Origin: Pseudovibrio japonicus
Lineage (GTDB): Bacteria > Pseudomonadota > Alphaproteobacteria > Rhizobiales > Stappiaceae
Direction: 5' to 3'
Length of the DNA stretch: 64,000 bases
Assembly (NCBI RefSeq): GCF_014651595.1
Contig: NZ_BMXE01000001.1
Location: 744,001-808,000, forward strand
This document shows positions 1 to 8,275 of the stretch, piece after piece. The notes beneath the pieces were generated by a model that searched no databases, had not been told where the DNA came from, and saw only the letters and a program-made list of their open reading frames with translations. A program made the translations under genes and the position numbers. How positions within the stretch are numbered: position 1 is the first letter of the stretch; every line of letters begins with the position of its first letter.

Positions 1-226
1 GACCAAGAGCCGCTTTCAGGAAGGTGGATTTGCCTGCCCCATTGGGCCCGATTATGGCTGTGAGGCAACCTTTCGGGGCGGAGTAGGACACGCCCCAGAG
101 CACGGGTTTATGGTGGTAGGCGACCGTCATGCCCTGCACGGTGAAGGGCAGATCGGCAGGGCTTACGCTCTTTGTGGCATCGGTGTCGTGCAACAGGTGC
201 AGACCAGAGGGGCTTCTATCGTGCAT
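1..226 (-). CDS. Metal ABC transporter ATP-binding protein (partial, N-terminus)
   Basis: Only the first 75 codons are in the window; the rest lies beyond base 1. The reading frame starts at an ATG (complement 226-224), one base after the stop codon of the solute-binding protein gene, so the two are translationally coupled. After about 25 variable residues comes a typical ABC beta-strand start and a Walker A motif (GPNGAGKST) at about residues 61-69. The product would be the cytoplasmic ATPase energising import of zinc or manganese with the adjacent binding protein; the permease is presumably further downstream, outside the window. Confidence 0.88.
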   Translation of the reverse strand, partial: MHDRSPSGLHLLHDTDATKSVSPADLPFTVQGMTVAYHHKPVLWGVSYSAPKGCLTAIIGPNGAGKSTFLKAALG

Positions 227-227
227 C

Positions 228-1196
228 TTAGTGACCTGCTCCAAGTTTGCCTTGCATGCCCTGCGCGGGGGCATCTCCGCCCAGCGCACGCGCGATTGAC
301 GTCATGTTATGGTCGATCATACCTATATACGTACCTTCATAGGTATCGGACTGACCCATCGCATCTGAGAAGAGCTCGCCGCCGACCTCTACTTTGTGAC
401 CTTTGGCCGCTGCACCTTCAACCAGCGCACGCACATTGCGCTCTGATACTGACGATTCTACGAAGACGGCTGTGACTTTTCTGTCCACGAGAAGGTCAAC
501 CAGCGTTTCGATGCGTTGGAGGCCCGCTTCAGAGTTGGTCGAGATTCCCTGAATGCCAACAACCTCCAGATCAAAATCACGTCCCAGATAGGTGAATGCA
601 TCGTGCGCGGTTACCAATACACGGTGCTCCTGCGGAACGGTTTGCAGAACCGTGTCGCCATACTCCGCCAGTTTTTCCATCTCTAGCTCGTAAGCGGCGG
701 CGTTATCGCGGTACTCCTGCTCATTTTCTGGATCAATGGACACGAGAGCTTCAGTCACGCCATCCACTGCGCCTTTCCATAGGGTTGGGCTCATCCAGAC
801 GTGTGGGTCATAGCGGCCTGAATAGGCGGTTGAGCCTTCCAGTTTCGCGGAATCGATGGATTCCCCGACAAAGAAGACGGGTTTGCGCTCTTGCAACTTC
901 AGCAGCAGATCTTCCATCTGCGCTTCCAGAAACAAGCCATTTGCAAAAATCGCATCTGCTCGACCCAGCTTTACAACGTCAGAGCGGGTCTGGCGGTAGG
1001 AGTGCGGATCGATGCCGGTTCCCATGAGCGCTTCAACGGTGACATTATCACCGCCAACCGCGCGCACCGCATCGGCGACCATGCCGACCGTGGCAACTGT
1101 GTTAATCGGGGTTTTGGCAAGCGCTGTGGGCACGAGGGCAAAGCCTGCGAAAATCATTGTTATCACTGCAAATATAATTGCCTTTAAGTCGCGCAT
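228..1196 (-). CDS. Zinc/manganese ABC transporter substrate-binding protein (cluster A-I, TroA/ZnuA-like)
   Basis: A 322-residue periplasmic metal receptor with a signal peptide at residues 1-27. Candidate metal ligands are His65 (DPHSYR), His132 (DPHVW), His198 (AHDAF) and Asp295 (IDHN). Three His plus one Asp is the TroA/ZnuA-type pattern; strictly Mn-specific relatives usually have Glu at the third position, so zinc or mixed specificity is likely, but that is inference. There is no long His-rich loop as in many ZnuA proteins. The ATPase gene follows with a one-base gap. The upstream region holds paired TTGCAA palindromes that could be a metal-regulator site. Confidence 0.88.
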   Translation of the reverse strand: MRDLKAIIFAVITMIFAGFALVPTALAKTPINTVATVGMVADAVRAVGGDNVTVEALMGTGIDPHSYRQTRSDVVKLGRADAIFANGLFLEAQMEDLLLKLQERKPVFFVGESIDSAKLEGSTAYSGRYDPHVWMSPTLWKGAVDGVTEALVSIDPENEQEYRDNAAAYELEMEKLAEYGDTVLQTVPQEHRVLVTAHDAFTYLGRDFDLEVVGIQGISTNSEAGLQRIETLVDLLVDRKVTAVFVESSVSERNVRALVEGAAAKGHKVEVGGELFSDAMGQSDTYEGTYIGMIDHNMTSIARALGGDAPAQGMQGKLGAGH

Positions 1197-1360
1197 AAAT
1201 CCAACTTTCCAATACGATATGAGCCAACCTTGCGGTGAATCATCTTTCGCAGTTCTCCAATCGGGGCCGGTCTGACCACTGGCCCTATCTTCGCCCTGAG
1301 CTCTTTATATATGGATACCATCATCTTTTGGCGGACATCCAGTTTCTTCAGATAGTCTAG

Positions 1361-1383
1361 TTGCAACTCATTCTTAATTGCAA
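1361..1383. promoter_or_regulatory. Paired TTGCAA palindromes upstream of the metal transporter (possible Fur/Mur-type operator)
   Basis: Two identical six-base palindromes, TTGCAA, lie 17 bp apart at 1361-1366 and 1378-1383, inside the 339-bp gap (1197-1535) between the divergent metal transporter and metallo-hydrolase genes. Alphaproteobacterial Mur/Fur sites are TGCAA-rich dyads upstream of sit/mnt genes, so a metal-responsive site is plausible. I see no other feature in this gap. Confidence 0.3.
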
Positions 1384-1535
1384 TAAAAAAATGAAGATTT
1401 CGGAAATCAGCTCGTTCGGATCCATTGCAAACGGACGGATGGCTTGCGCAGAAAGTTGACCAATAATCCGGCCCAGTTGCCATTGCCTCTTATTTGCCAA
1501 AGGCTTATTTATATGCGCAATGGGAGGGACCTGAG

Positions 1536-2453
1536 ATGAGCAAGATGGATTTTAATCGAGAATTTGAGGCACGGCACGGAAAGCTTGTAAAGATCACCGA
1601 GAAGCTGTCGCGCGTGACCTGCAATAATCCCGGTGCCCTAACGTTTGCAGGCACTAACACGTTTCTGGTGGGCCAAGACGAGGTGGTTGTGATTGATCCG
1701 GGTCCTATGGATCTGGAGCATCTGGACGCGTTGATAACGGCCATCGATGGCCGGCCCGTGAAGGCCATTCTTGTAAGCCATACCCACGTGGACCACTCCC
1801 CGCTTGCTGGCCCTTTGAAGGAAAAGACCGGTGCGCCGATCATGGGCTGCGGTCCTCACCGACGTGCGGCCTCCTTTGCCAACATGGACGAAACACCTAT
1901 GGATGCCAGCTCACAGAAGGACTTTGTGCCCGACGAAGAGCTCGTGGACGGCGCGCAAATCTCTGTTGATGGACTGGTGATCGAGGTGGTTGCGACCCCG
2001 GGGCACACGGAGAATCACCTTGCATTTGCCCTTCCCGAGCAAGGAGTGATGCTGCCCGGCGACCATGTGATGGCGTGGTCCACGACGATTGTGGCGCCTC
2101 CCGATGGTTCCATGAACGCCTACATGAAGTCGCTGGACAAGCTGATGGCGCGTAGCGAGACGCGGTACTTTCCTTCTCATGGCGGCGAGGTGAACAACCC
2201 CAAGGTCTTTCTTGCCCAGCTGAAGCAGCATCGGCAGATGCGCTCCGATGCCATTGTTGCGCGCTTACGGGCGGGCGATGATGACGTCATGACCATGGTG
2301 AAAGCCATTTACACGGATGTGGACCCCAAGCTCCATGGCGCAGCGGCGCTCAATGTTCTTGCACAACTGGATGACCTGATCGCGCAAGGGGTTGTCATGT
2401 GCAATGGTAAGGTTACACTTTCCGCAAAATTCACGTTGCGTGAGTTGGCCTAG
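1536..2453 (+). CDS. MBL-fold metallo-hydrolase (glyoxalase II/LACTB2-like)
   Basis: A metallo-beta-lactamase-fold hydrolase of 305 residues. The metal-binding motif HTHVDH is at residues 82-87, followed by TPGHT near 165 and GDHVM near 185, the further metal-ligand regions of the fold. The C-terminal 60 residues form the helical extension typical of LACTB2-like proteins. The frame is open from a TTG at 1494, but the ATG at 1536 is preceded by GGGAGG at 1522-1527 with good spacing and is preferred. The natural substrate cannot be told from sequence; a thioester or RNA/nucleotide ester is possible. Confidence 0.85.
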   Translation: MSKMDFNREFEARHGKLVKITEKLSRVTCNNPGALTFAGTNTFLVGQDEVVVIDPGPMDLEHLDALITAIDGRPVKAILVSHTHVDHSPLAGPLKEKTGAPIMGCGPHRRAASFANMDETPMDASSQKDFVPDEELVDGAQISVDGLVIEVVATPGHTENHLAFALPEQGVMLPGDHVMAWSTTIVAPPDGSMNAYMKSLDKLMARSETRYFPSHGGEVNNPKVFLAQLKQHRQMRSDAIVARLRAGDDDVMTMVKAIYTDVDPKLHGAAALNVLAQLDDLIAQGVVMCNGKVTLSAKFTLRELA

Positions 2454-2515
2454 TTCAGCTAACACACGCTCAGGACACAACAGAGACATCCGCCTCTCCA
2501 ACACTTCGAGACGTA

Positions 2516-3709
2516 ATGACCAGTATTTTTGACCAGAAGATCGATCGCAGAAACACTCATTCTCTGAAATGGGATGAGATGGAAAGTCGCTATGGCATCA
2601 GTCCTGACGACGGCTTACCGATGTGGGTTGCAGATATGGATTTCCGCCCTCCGCAAGCGGTGAATGACATGGTTGCGCGGGCTGCCGAACACGGCATTCA
2701 CGGCTATTACGGCAATGATGCGCCTTATAAGGATGCCGTTGTTTCCTGGATGAAGCGTCGCCACCAGTTTGATGTGTCCCCTGAATGGATCACCACGGTT
2801 CCGGGCGTTGTGGCCGGGTACTCGCTGGCTATTCAGGCGTTCTCCGAGGAAGGCGATGGGGTGCTGGTGTTCTCTCCGGTCTACCATGCGTTTGGCCGCG
2901 CAATACGCAACAACAACCGCCGCCTTGTTGAGAGCCCGCTAATTGAACGTGATGGCGCCTATTATATGGACTTTGACAATCTGGAGGACCAGATTGACGA
3001 GCGCACCAAGATCCTACTTCTGTGCAGCCCGCATAACCCGGGTGGGCGCGTGTGGACCAAAGAAGAGCTGACACGCATCTGCGAATTCTGCCTCAAGCAC
3101 AACATCCTGATCATCTCTGACGAAATCCACCACGACCTTATTCTGGACGGTTCCAAGCATGTGGTGACGGCAACCTTGTCGGACGCTATTGCGGAGCGCA
3201 CTGTAACGTTCACCTCTGCTTCCAAGACCTTCAATCTGGCAGGGTTTGCGACAGCCGCGTGCATCATCAGCAACAAGGAGCTGCGTGACCAGTACAGAAA
3301 GGTCAGTACGGCGTGCAGTGTGGATTCAACGCCGCTGGGGTCAAAGGCGACCATGGAGGCCTACAATCACGGCGAGGAATGGCTGGCCGAGCTTTGCGAG
3401 TATCTTGGTGGCAATCAGGAGCTGCTGATTGAGGGACTGGAGGCTGCCATTCCGGGAGCCAAGGTGATGCGCATGGCGAGCACGTATCTGCAGTGGGTTG
3501 ATTTTAAGGATGTCGACCTGCCGTTTGACGAGATCGTACGGCGAATCCAGAAGCAGGCGAAGATTGCAGTCAACCTTGGCAAGACGTTTGGAAAAGGTGG
3601 CGAAACGTTCCTGCGGTTCAATATTGCCTGCCCAAGATCGACTGTTGAAGAGGCAATCAAACGGCTGGAAGATGTTTTTGCAGACCTTCGGGTTCAAGCA
3701 AACGTTTGA
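2516..3709 (+). CDS. PatB/MalY-type PLP-dependent C-S lyase/aminotransferase
   Basis: A fold-type I PLP enzyme of 397 residues. The Schiff-base lysine is Lys237 in TSASKTFNLAG, the pyridine-nitrogen Asp is in SDEIHHD (about residue 202), and SPHNPGGR (171-178) contains the conserved Asn. This signature fits the MalY/PatB family of cystathionine beta-lyases, which release thiol, ammonia and pyruvate from cystathionine or related substrates in the cytoplasm. It follows the metallo-hydrolase on the same strand and ends in a clear intrinsic terminator. A role in methionine synthesis or in sulfur-compound lysis is inference. Confidence 0.87.
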   Translation: MTSIFDQKIDRRNTHSLKWDEMESRYGISPDDGLPMWVADMDFRPPQAVNDMVARAAEHGIHGYYGNDAPYKDAVVSWMKRRHQFDVSPEWITTVPGVVAGYSLAIQAFSEEGDGVLVFSPVYHAFGRAIRNNNRRLVESPLIERDGAYYMDFDNLEDQIDERTKILLLCSPHNPGGRVWTKEELTRICEFCLKHNILIISDEIHHDLILDGSKHVVTATLSDAIAERTVTFTSASKTFNLAGFATAACIISNKELRDQYRKVSTACSVDSTPLGSKATMEAYNHGEEWLAELCEYLGGNQELLIEGLEAAIPGAKVMRMASTYLQWVDFKDVDLPFDEIVRRIQKQAKIAVNLGKTFGKGGETFLRFNIACPRSTVEEAIKRLEDVFADLRVQANV

Positions 3710-3738
3710 TTTTCATGTGATATTTTACATTGTCCAAA

Positions 3739-3767
3739 ATACGCCCGTTACTGGGCGTATTTTTTTA
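3739..3767 (+). terminator. Intrinsic terminator after the PatB-like gene
   Basis: Perfect 8-bp stem ATACGCCC/GGGCGTAT (3739-3746 and 3753-3760) followed by a run of seven T. Confidence 0.9.
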
Positions 3768-3810
3768 TGAAAGAGTGACAATAATCACACACGTATGCTA
3801 TAAAGTGAGT

Positions 3811-3945
3811 CATATTAGTTTTACTGAGTTCGACGGCTCCCCCGGCCTAAGAACTCATCGAGTTTCGCGATAGCCTTCATGCGGTACTCATTGCTCACAC
3901 AAGCTTTCATGACCAGCGCTCCCCCGGCGCTGGTTATGTCATTTC
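3811..3945 (+). ncRNA. Candidate trans-acting sRNA with two TCCCCCG-loop hairpins
   Basis: This lies in a 302-bp gap without a convincing ORF. A promoter-like pair (GTGACA 3775-3780, TATAAA 3799-3804, 18-bp spacing) precedes two hairpins. Hairpin 1 (3826-3856) has an outer stem GAGTTC/GAACTC, an internal loop and an inner GGC/GCC stem. Hairpin 2 (3911-3935) has a 9-bp stem including ACCAGCGC/GCGCTGGT. Both present the same seven-base loop, TCCCCCG. C-rich exposed loops complementary to Shine-Dalgarno sequences are known in alphaproteobacterial sRNAs, for example the CUCCUCCC hairpins of the cuckoo/CcsR group. The 3' end is not clear, since hairpin 2 is followed only by a loosely T-rich tract. 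Confidence 0.5.
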
Positions 3946-4011
3946 AGGGCCTCTTTTCCCGCGTCTTCAACGCAGAGCCAACCACAATGCGGGTGAGGCT
4001 GTGGTATTGAT

Positions 4012-4944
4012 TTACTGCGCCGGCTTCTTTGGTGGGATTGGAACAGACCCGCGTTTTCTCAAGGTATATGAGATAGAGGCTTGATCGGTCAGCGATACTT
4101 CCAGCGGCGGTATGGTCTCAGGCAGGCGAGCTCTGGAGAGTGCACTTCCGTCATAGCGAACCGGCTCAGGCGCATCAACGTGCGCTGTGGTGCCGTAGTT
4201 GCGCAGCAGCACCTGATCCAAACTTGTCAGAAAGCCTCTAATCCGGCGTGCGTTGGTTCCAAAATCATGGCTGCCAAAACGAGAGGCGGAACGGATGTCC
4301 AAAAGCGACCCCACCCTGTCCGGCTGAATGCGGATGACCACATCATCTTTCAGCGAGAAGTAAGGCATGCGCGCTTCCAGAAGCAAATAGCTCGGCTCGT
4401 CGGGAGCACTTGCTTGCAGCTCGTACAGGACCTCCCATCCCAGGTTGGAGACCACACTGGCAACAGCATAGTGCAACTCGCGCGGAGGAAGGCGGAAACG
4501 GCGTGGGACGATATCCGGATAGCTTGCCTTTTGCATCAGCTGCTTGTCCGGCCCGATTGGTTGGTCATCGCGATCTCCCGCAATGAGCCCCGGTGGTTCT
4601 TCCAAATCCGTCGAGACATCACTGAGTGGTGGGAACAGGTAAAGGCCCAAAGCCGCCAGGAACAAAGGCGCCAGAACGATGGAGCCGTAGAGGGTGCCAA
4701 AGAAGCAGTCGGTGAAGCCTTTGCCGCCCTCGTTCCATAGGTCGACCACCGCGATGCTTGCTGTCACTATGGCTGCCGCGCCCATGAAGAACCCAAGGAC
4801 CAACAGCAGGATTAGGACTTCTGTGCTGTAGAGCTCCAGATAATGGCCTGCAACTGAGAGGAGCACGAATGGAATTGCAATTGCGCCGATGCGACGACCG
4901 CGCATGGCAGTGCGAGAATGTCTTAAGGGCAGTTGCAGGGTCAT
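4012..4944 (-). CDS. Membrane protein with DUF1499 domain
   Basis: A 310-residue protein with three hydrophobic segments in the first 115 residues (about 18-37, 40-66 and 88-110), then a soluble region. From about residue 145 it resembles DUF1499 (PDIVPRRFRLPP..., then DDVVIRIQPD..., then RIRGFLTSLDQVL). The function of DUF1499 is unknown. No partner gene is adjacent: the divergent upstream neighbour is separated and the next gene downstream is convergent. A long antisense ORF over this gene is a codon-bias shadow. Confidence 0.75.
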   Translation of the reverse strand: MTLQLPLRHSRTAMRGRRIGAIAIPFVLLSVAGHYLELYSTEVLILLLVLGFFMGAAAIVTASIAVVDLWNEGGKGFTDCFFGTLYGSIVLAPLFLAALGLYLFPPLSDVSTDLEEPPGLIAGDRDDQPIGPDKQLMQKASYPDIVPRRFRLPPRELHYAVASVVSNLGWEVLYELQASAPDEPSYLLLEARMPYFSLKDDVVIRIQPDRVGSLLDIRSASRFGSHDFGTNARRIRGFLTSLDQVLLRNYGTTAHVDAPEPVRYDGSALSRARLPETIPPLEVSLTDQASISYTLRKRGSVPIPPKKPAQ

Positions 4945-5137
4945 TCTATCCCACTCTCTTCAATCTGCAGCTCAGTGTTTAGCTTAGCCGTTCCCTGTGA
5001 AGGATACAGCTCATGACTTTGCGATAGCAGATTATAGCAGTTCAGAATTACCGAGGGTTGAATGCCCTAGAATTTCAATTCCTGGCTTTGAGGTGGGGTG
5101 AATGCGGCGAATGATCCGCCGCTCTCAGACTACATGA

Positions 5138-5863
5138 TCAGGCTGCAGCACCCTCACCTGCGGGCGAGAGACCCATAAGGTTTACGAGCTCTGTCAGGCT
5201 GTCGAGAAGATGATCGCAGTGGTCTTGCAGCTCTTCAGCTGTTTGTGCACCAGTGGTGACGGCAACACGCAGCATACCTGCGTTCTTTGCGGCGTGCATG
5301 TCGTGCAGGCTGTCTCCCACCATGGCAATGTCGTGCGGCTCAATGCCGGTGTGCTGCGCAAATCCGAACAGCTGGCCCGGATCCGGCTTCTCGCCGTGAC
5401 CACTGTCATAGCCAACGACGAAGGTGAAGTAGTCGAAGATACCGAGGTGCTTGAGCTGGGCAATTGCGCTTGCTTCGGTTCCATTGGTCGCCAGACCGAT
5501 CGGCACACCTGCATCAGCCAGTGCCTTGATGGAGGACGTGGTGTCCTCAAAGACGGAAACGCACTGCGTCGCGCGAGCCAACAGGAGGCTTTCGATGCGT
5601 TCTAGGAAGGCGCTATTATAGTCAACGCCCAGATGGGTTGCCCACGGCTCTGAGTAGCCGCTTGGCGGACTGGTCATAATCGGGCTGCCGGGCTCGCACG
5701 CGCAGCGTTTATAATCAAAGAGAACGAGGGCACCCAACTCGATGGCCACCATCTCATCCCCGCCTGCCAGATCCAACAGAACATGCTGGAGCACTGCGCC
5801 CCATGTCTTATGGAGATCAATCAGGGTTCCATCGCGGTCAAATAGTACGGCGCGCACGTTCAT
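5138..5863 (-). CDS. HAD-superfamily hydrolase (phosphoglycolate phosphatase-like)
   Basis: A 241-residue HAD phosphatase. Motif I is FDRDGT with nucleophile Asp9 and Asp11, motif II lies around LATNGTEAS, the motif III lysine is in GEKPDPG, and motif IV is MVGDSLHDM. The helical cap between motifs I and II is of the Gph/subfamily IA type. Probable reaction: hydrolysis of a small phosphomonoester such as 2-phosphoglycolate; the substrate cannot be settled from sequence. It stands alone on the minus strand. Confidence 0.85.
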   Translation of the reverse strand: MNVRAVLFDRDGTLIDLHKTWGAVLQHVLLDLAGGDEMVAIELGALVLFDYKRCACEPGSPIMTSPPSGYSEPWATHLGVDYNSAFLERIESLLLARATQCVSVFEDTTSSIKALADAGVPIGLATNGTEASAIAQLKHLGIFDYFTFVVGYDSGHGEKPDPGQLFGFAQHTGIEPHDIAMVGDSLHDMHAAKNAGMLRVAVTTGAQTAEELQDHCDHLLDSLTELVNLMGLSPAGEGAAA

Positions 5864-6429
5864 TATTATTGTCCTTCAGCGCAAGTGACGGCATATGCGA
5901 GAGACCGTCCTCGGGGTTTGCCCGAATACATAAGGTGTTTTTCAACCGGCTCAATATACGCAGTTCTACAAGCAAGCGCGAGCACAAATCATTGTGATCG
6001 AAGCCATTCTCCTAGCCCGGACATTACTAGCGCAACAAATACACAGTTTTTTGATAGGTCCTCAGGCACAAAAATTGCGGCCAAATGTCACCTAAAATAC
6101 CGTGATACATTAATGGGTCGGTCGCCTTACGCCGTCGCCTCTCGCATAGCAAAATCCTATCCTTTTGTATAATAAAGAAAATTTCCTGAGCGATGTTTTG
6201 GCAGATAGTTAACGTTATGTCTCATACATTCAAATTACTGAGTTTATTAGCAAATTACCCTTCCAAATTAGAATGGCATTTCTTCATTTTTTCGCGCTAA
6301 CATAATCATGCCCGAATTAAGTATCACTTCTACATATAAGCTGACGCTTAAATAGGGTTATCCGGGGACTTACTTCGGGTAATTATCGCAATGTCTGCAA
6401 CACAACTTGTCCCAAGGGGACGGACCATA
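5864..6429. other. Intergenic region, AT-rich, no gene recognised
   Basis: This 566-bp gap is AT-rich and carries no convincing coding frame. Its last 50 bases contain a weak dyad (TTATCCG/CGGGTAA with an 11-base loop, about 6359-6383) in what would be the leader of the following small gene. Nothing else was recognised. Confidence 0.5.
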
Positions 6430-6600
6430 ATGGCCTTCGGAACGACTGAGCAAGAAAAGAAAAACGCGAAACCTGATCTGGACAAACTGTATCGTCCAGT
6501 CGGTATTCAGGCTGTCAATGCTGCAAACTGCTGCGGTGGCAAACAAAAAAAGGCATCCCAGCCTAAGGTTCAGGAAGAATATCCACTTCCTACTGATTGA
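6430..6600 (+). CDS. Small hypothetical protein, 56 aa, with CC motif
   Basis: The preferred start is the ATG at 6430, preceded by AAGGGGA (6414-6420) at good distance; the frame is open from 6391. The 56-residue product is hydrophilic, with a central segment DLDKLYRPVGIQAVNAA, then NCCGG and a Lys-rich tail ending in PLPTD. The mix of conserved-looking core, good ribosome site and isolated position suggests a real gene. There is no signal peptide or membrane segment. The vicinal Cys pair could bind metal or be redox active; that is speculation. Confidence 0.6.
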   Translation: MAFGTTEQEKKNAKPDLDKLYRPVGIQAVNAANCCGGKQKKASQPKVQEEYPLPTD

Positions 6601-6792
6601 TGCGTCAGGGACTGCAAGTCAGGACGTCCGGGCTATTCTTAAAAAAAACCGGCTTGGCCTTCGCAAACCAAAGTGCCTGATTGCGCATTCCGGTCACACA
6701 GATGACTGCTTCAACGCGGGGCTGCGTCTATTTCCGACCCAGCCGCACGCCGACTAGATGGTCTATACGAGCATTTGGTCCTCAATCAAAAG

Positions 6793-6832
6793 AAGGCGAC
6801 CCGCAGGTTTGCGAGCCGCCTTATCTTTTGTC
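6793..6832. terminator. Hairpin between convergent genes
   Basis: AAGGCG...CGCCTT with inner CCCGC/GCG pairing (6793-6822) is followed on the plus strand by ATCTTTTG and on the minus strand by CTTTTG. It probably ends both the small gene upstream and pdxH. The rest of 6601-6906 shows no gene. Confidence 0.6.
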
Positions 6833-6906
6833 TGTGTTGCCCTGCCCGGTCCCTCACCGTCTATCAGACTTGGACGCAGTAACGCGAACAGGTAACTGAG
6901 CCTGCA

Positions 6907-7545
6907 TCAAGGGTACAGGCGCACCTTGTCCCACTTGGCATCCACGCTGTCTCTTTTGAAGACGAACCGGTCGTGCAAACGGAAGGCGCGGTCGTGCCAG
7001 AATTCGATTTCCAGCGGTTGCAAAATGCATCCGCTCCAATACTCAGGACGGGGGATTTCGCCGACCGCGTACTTGGCTGCGTATTTGGCAACTTCCTTTT
7101 CGAGCGCAAAACGGCTTTCTAGCGGACGGGACTGCTTGGATGCCCAGGCCCCGATGCGGCTTTTTCTCGGGCGGGAGTTGTAGTATTCGTCTGCCTGATC
7201 GTCAGTTACACGAACAATATTTCCACGTATTCGCACCTGCCTACGCAAGCTTTTCCAGTGGAAGCATAGAGCAACTTTCGGATGAGCAAGAATTTCTCTT
7301 CCTTTAGTACTTTCGAAGTTCGTATAAAACACAAAACCCTGTGGACTGTAATCTTTTAGGAGTAACATCCGTACATTTGGCATGCCATTTTCGTCTACAG
7401 TGGCAACTGACATGGCATTGGGGTCATTGGGCTCGCTATTTTCTGCGAGCGTGAACCATTCGCCGAATAGTTGAAAAGGAACCTCTACGCTTTCAGAGTA
7501 ACTATTTGTAAACTTTTCTTCCAGATTTTGGATGTCACCATTCAT
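6907..7545 (-). CDS. pdxH: Pyridoxamine/pyridoxine 5'-phosphate oxidase
   Basis: The FMN-dependent oxidase that makes pyridoxal 5'-phosphate, 212 residues against 218 in E. coli. Visible family motifs are [10 protein letters not shown] (FMN/substrate site), [24 protein letters not shown] and the C-terminal [14 protein letters not shown]...W...RLYP signature. The frame is open further upstream, but the ATG at 7545 has AAGGGA nine bases before it and gives the normal length. It is divergent from a lipoprotein gene. PLP made here would serve enzymes such as the PatB-like lyase in this window. Confidence 0.95.
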   Translation of the reverse strand: MNGDIQNLEEKFTNSYSESVEVPFQLFGEWFTLAENSEPNDPNAMSVATVDENGMPNVRMLLLKDYSPQGFVFYTNFESTKGREILAHPKVALCFHWKSLRRQVRIRGNIVRVTDDQADEYYNSRPRKSRIGAWASKQSRPLESRFALEKEVAKYAAKYAVGEIPRPEYWSGCILQPLEIEFWHDRAFRLHDRFVFKRDSVDAKWDKVRLYP

Positions 7546-7631
7546 AGTTAATAGTCCCTTTTGGGCCTTCTTAGTGTGGATGAACCAGAATTCGTTCGAT
7601 AACGGATTCAACCTGAGGCTCTAGTAGTAAT

Positions 7632-8111
7632 ATGGCAGTTTTGTATAGCAAGATAACCCGTTTAGGCCAGTCATGTTTTGTTCCGGCTGTGCTCTTGCTG
7701 GCCTTTTCTGCCTGCACTCAGATGTCCATATCTGTTAATCAGGGTGAGTCTCAAGAGCCTCTCAACCTGACAGAGGGGGTTGGTCCTGCGCAAAACGTCG
7801 CAGATAACCAAATCGACCGCACCGACCGCACAGCTATTACAGATACCATTGAGGAAGCTTTGAATGCGGGTCAGGGTGGGTTTGCGCCGATGGCGTGGAG
7901 AAACCCGGTCAGCGGCAACAGTGGGACGATCACGGCTCTCATGTCCATTGACAGATCCGGCAGCACTGCAGGGTGCACGGATTTCGTTACCAGTGCCAAT
8001 ACTGTTGGCGGGATCACAGCCTATCAGGGACGCAGCTGCCCGGACAACAATCAGAAAATGAGAATTGTTCGACTTGCTCCGCTAAGGACTGACGCTGCAA
8101 GGCCTGAATAA
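7632..8111 (+). CDS. Surface-antigen-like lipoprotein (17 kDa antigen / RT0821 family)
   Basis: A 159-residue secreted protein. The N-terminus has a hydrophobic stretch ending in LAFSAC, a lipobox with the acylated Cys at about residue 28. The C-terminal half contains DRTAITDTIEEALN and WRNPVSGNSGTITAL, the pattern of the small 17 kDa/RT0821-type surface antigen domain, with two further Cys. It is predicted to sit in the outer membrane; its function is unknown. The ribosome site is weak and the start is the first ATG after the divergent pdxH promoter region. Confidence 0.7.
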   Translation: MAVLYSKITRLGQSCFVPAVLLLAFSACTQMSISVNQGESQEPLNLTEGVGPAQNVADNQIDRTDRTAITDTIEEALNAGQGGFAPMAWRNPVSGNSGTITALMSIDRSGSTAGCTDFVTSANTVGGITAYQGRSCPDNNQKMRIVRLAPLRTDAARPE

Positions 8112-8275
8112 GTCGCAGCAGCACAAGCTTCGCAAAAGCGTTGTCGTCCAACACGCTAAAACCACTGAAATACTCACGTATGATTAGCTAAGTTCGGCAA
8201 GGGCTGCTTGCGCGCCGTCCGTTGCACGGTTATGTAATGGGTGAGTTGTAAACTGCCCCAAATTCTATTTGATGG

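Noticed and set aside
1184-1483. 99-residue minus-strand frame overlapping the start of the metal-binding protein gene
   Set aside because: It covers the promoter region including the TTGCAA dyads, overlaps the next start by 13 bases, and its N-terminal half has unlikely composition.
4081-4740. 219-codon plus-strand frame antisense to the DUF1499 gene
   Set aside because: Cys/Arg/Gln-rich shadow of a real gene on the opposite strand; no family resemblance or ribosome site.
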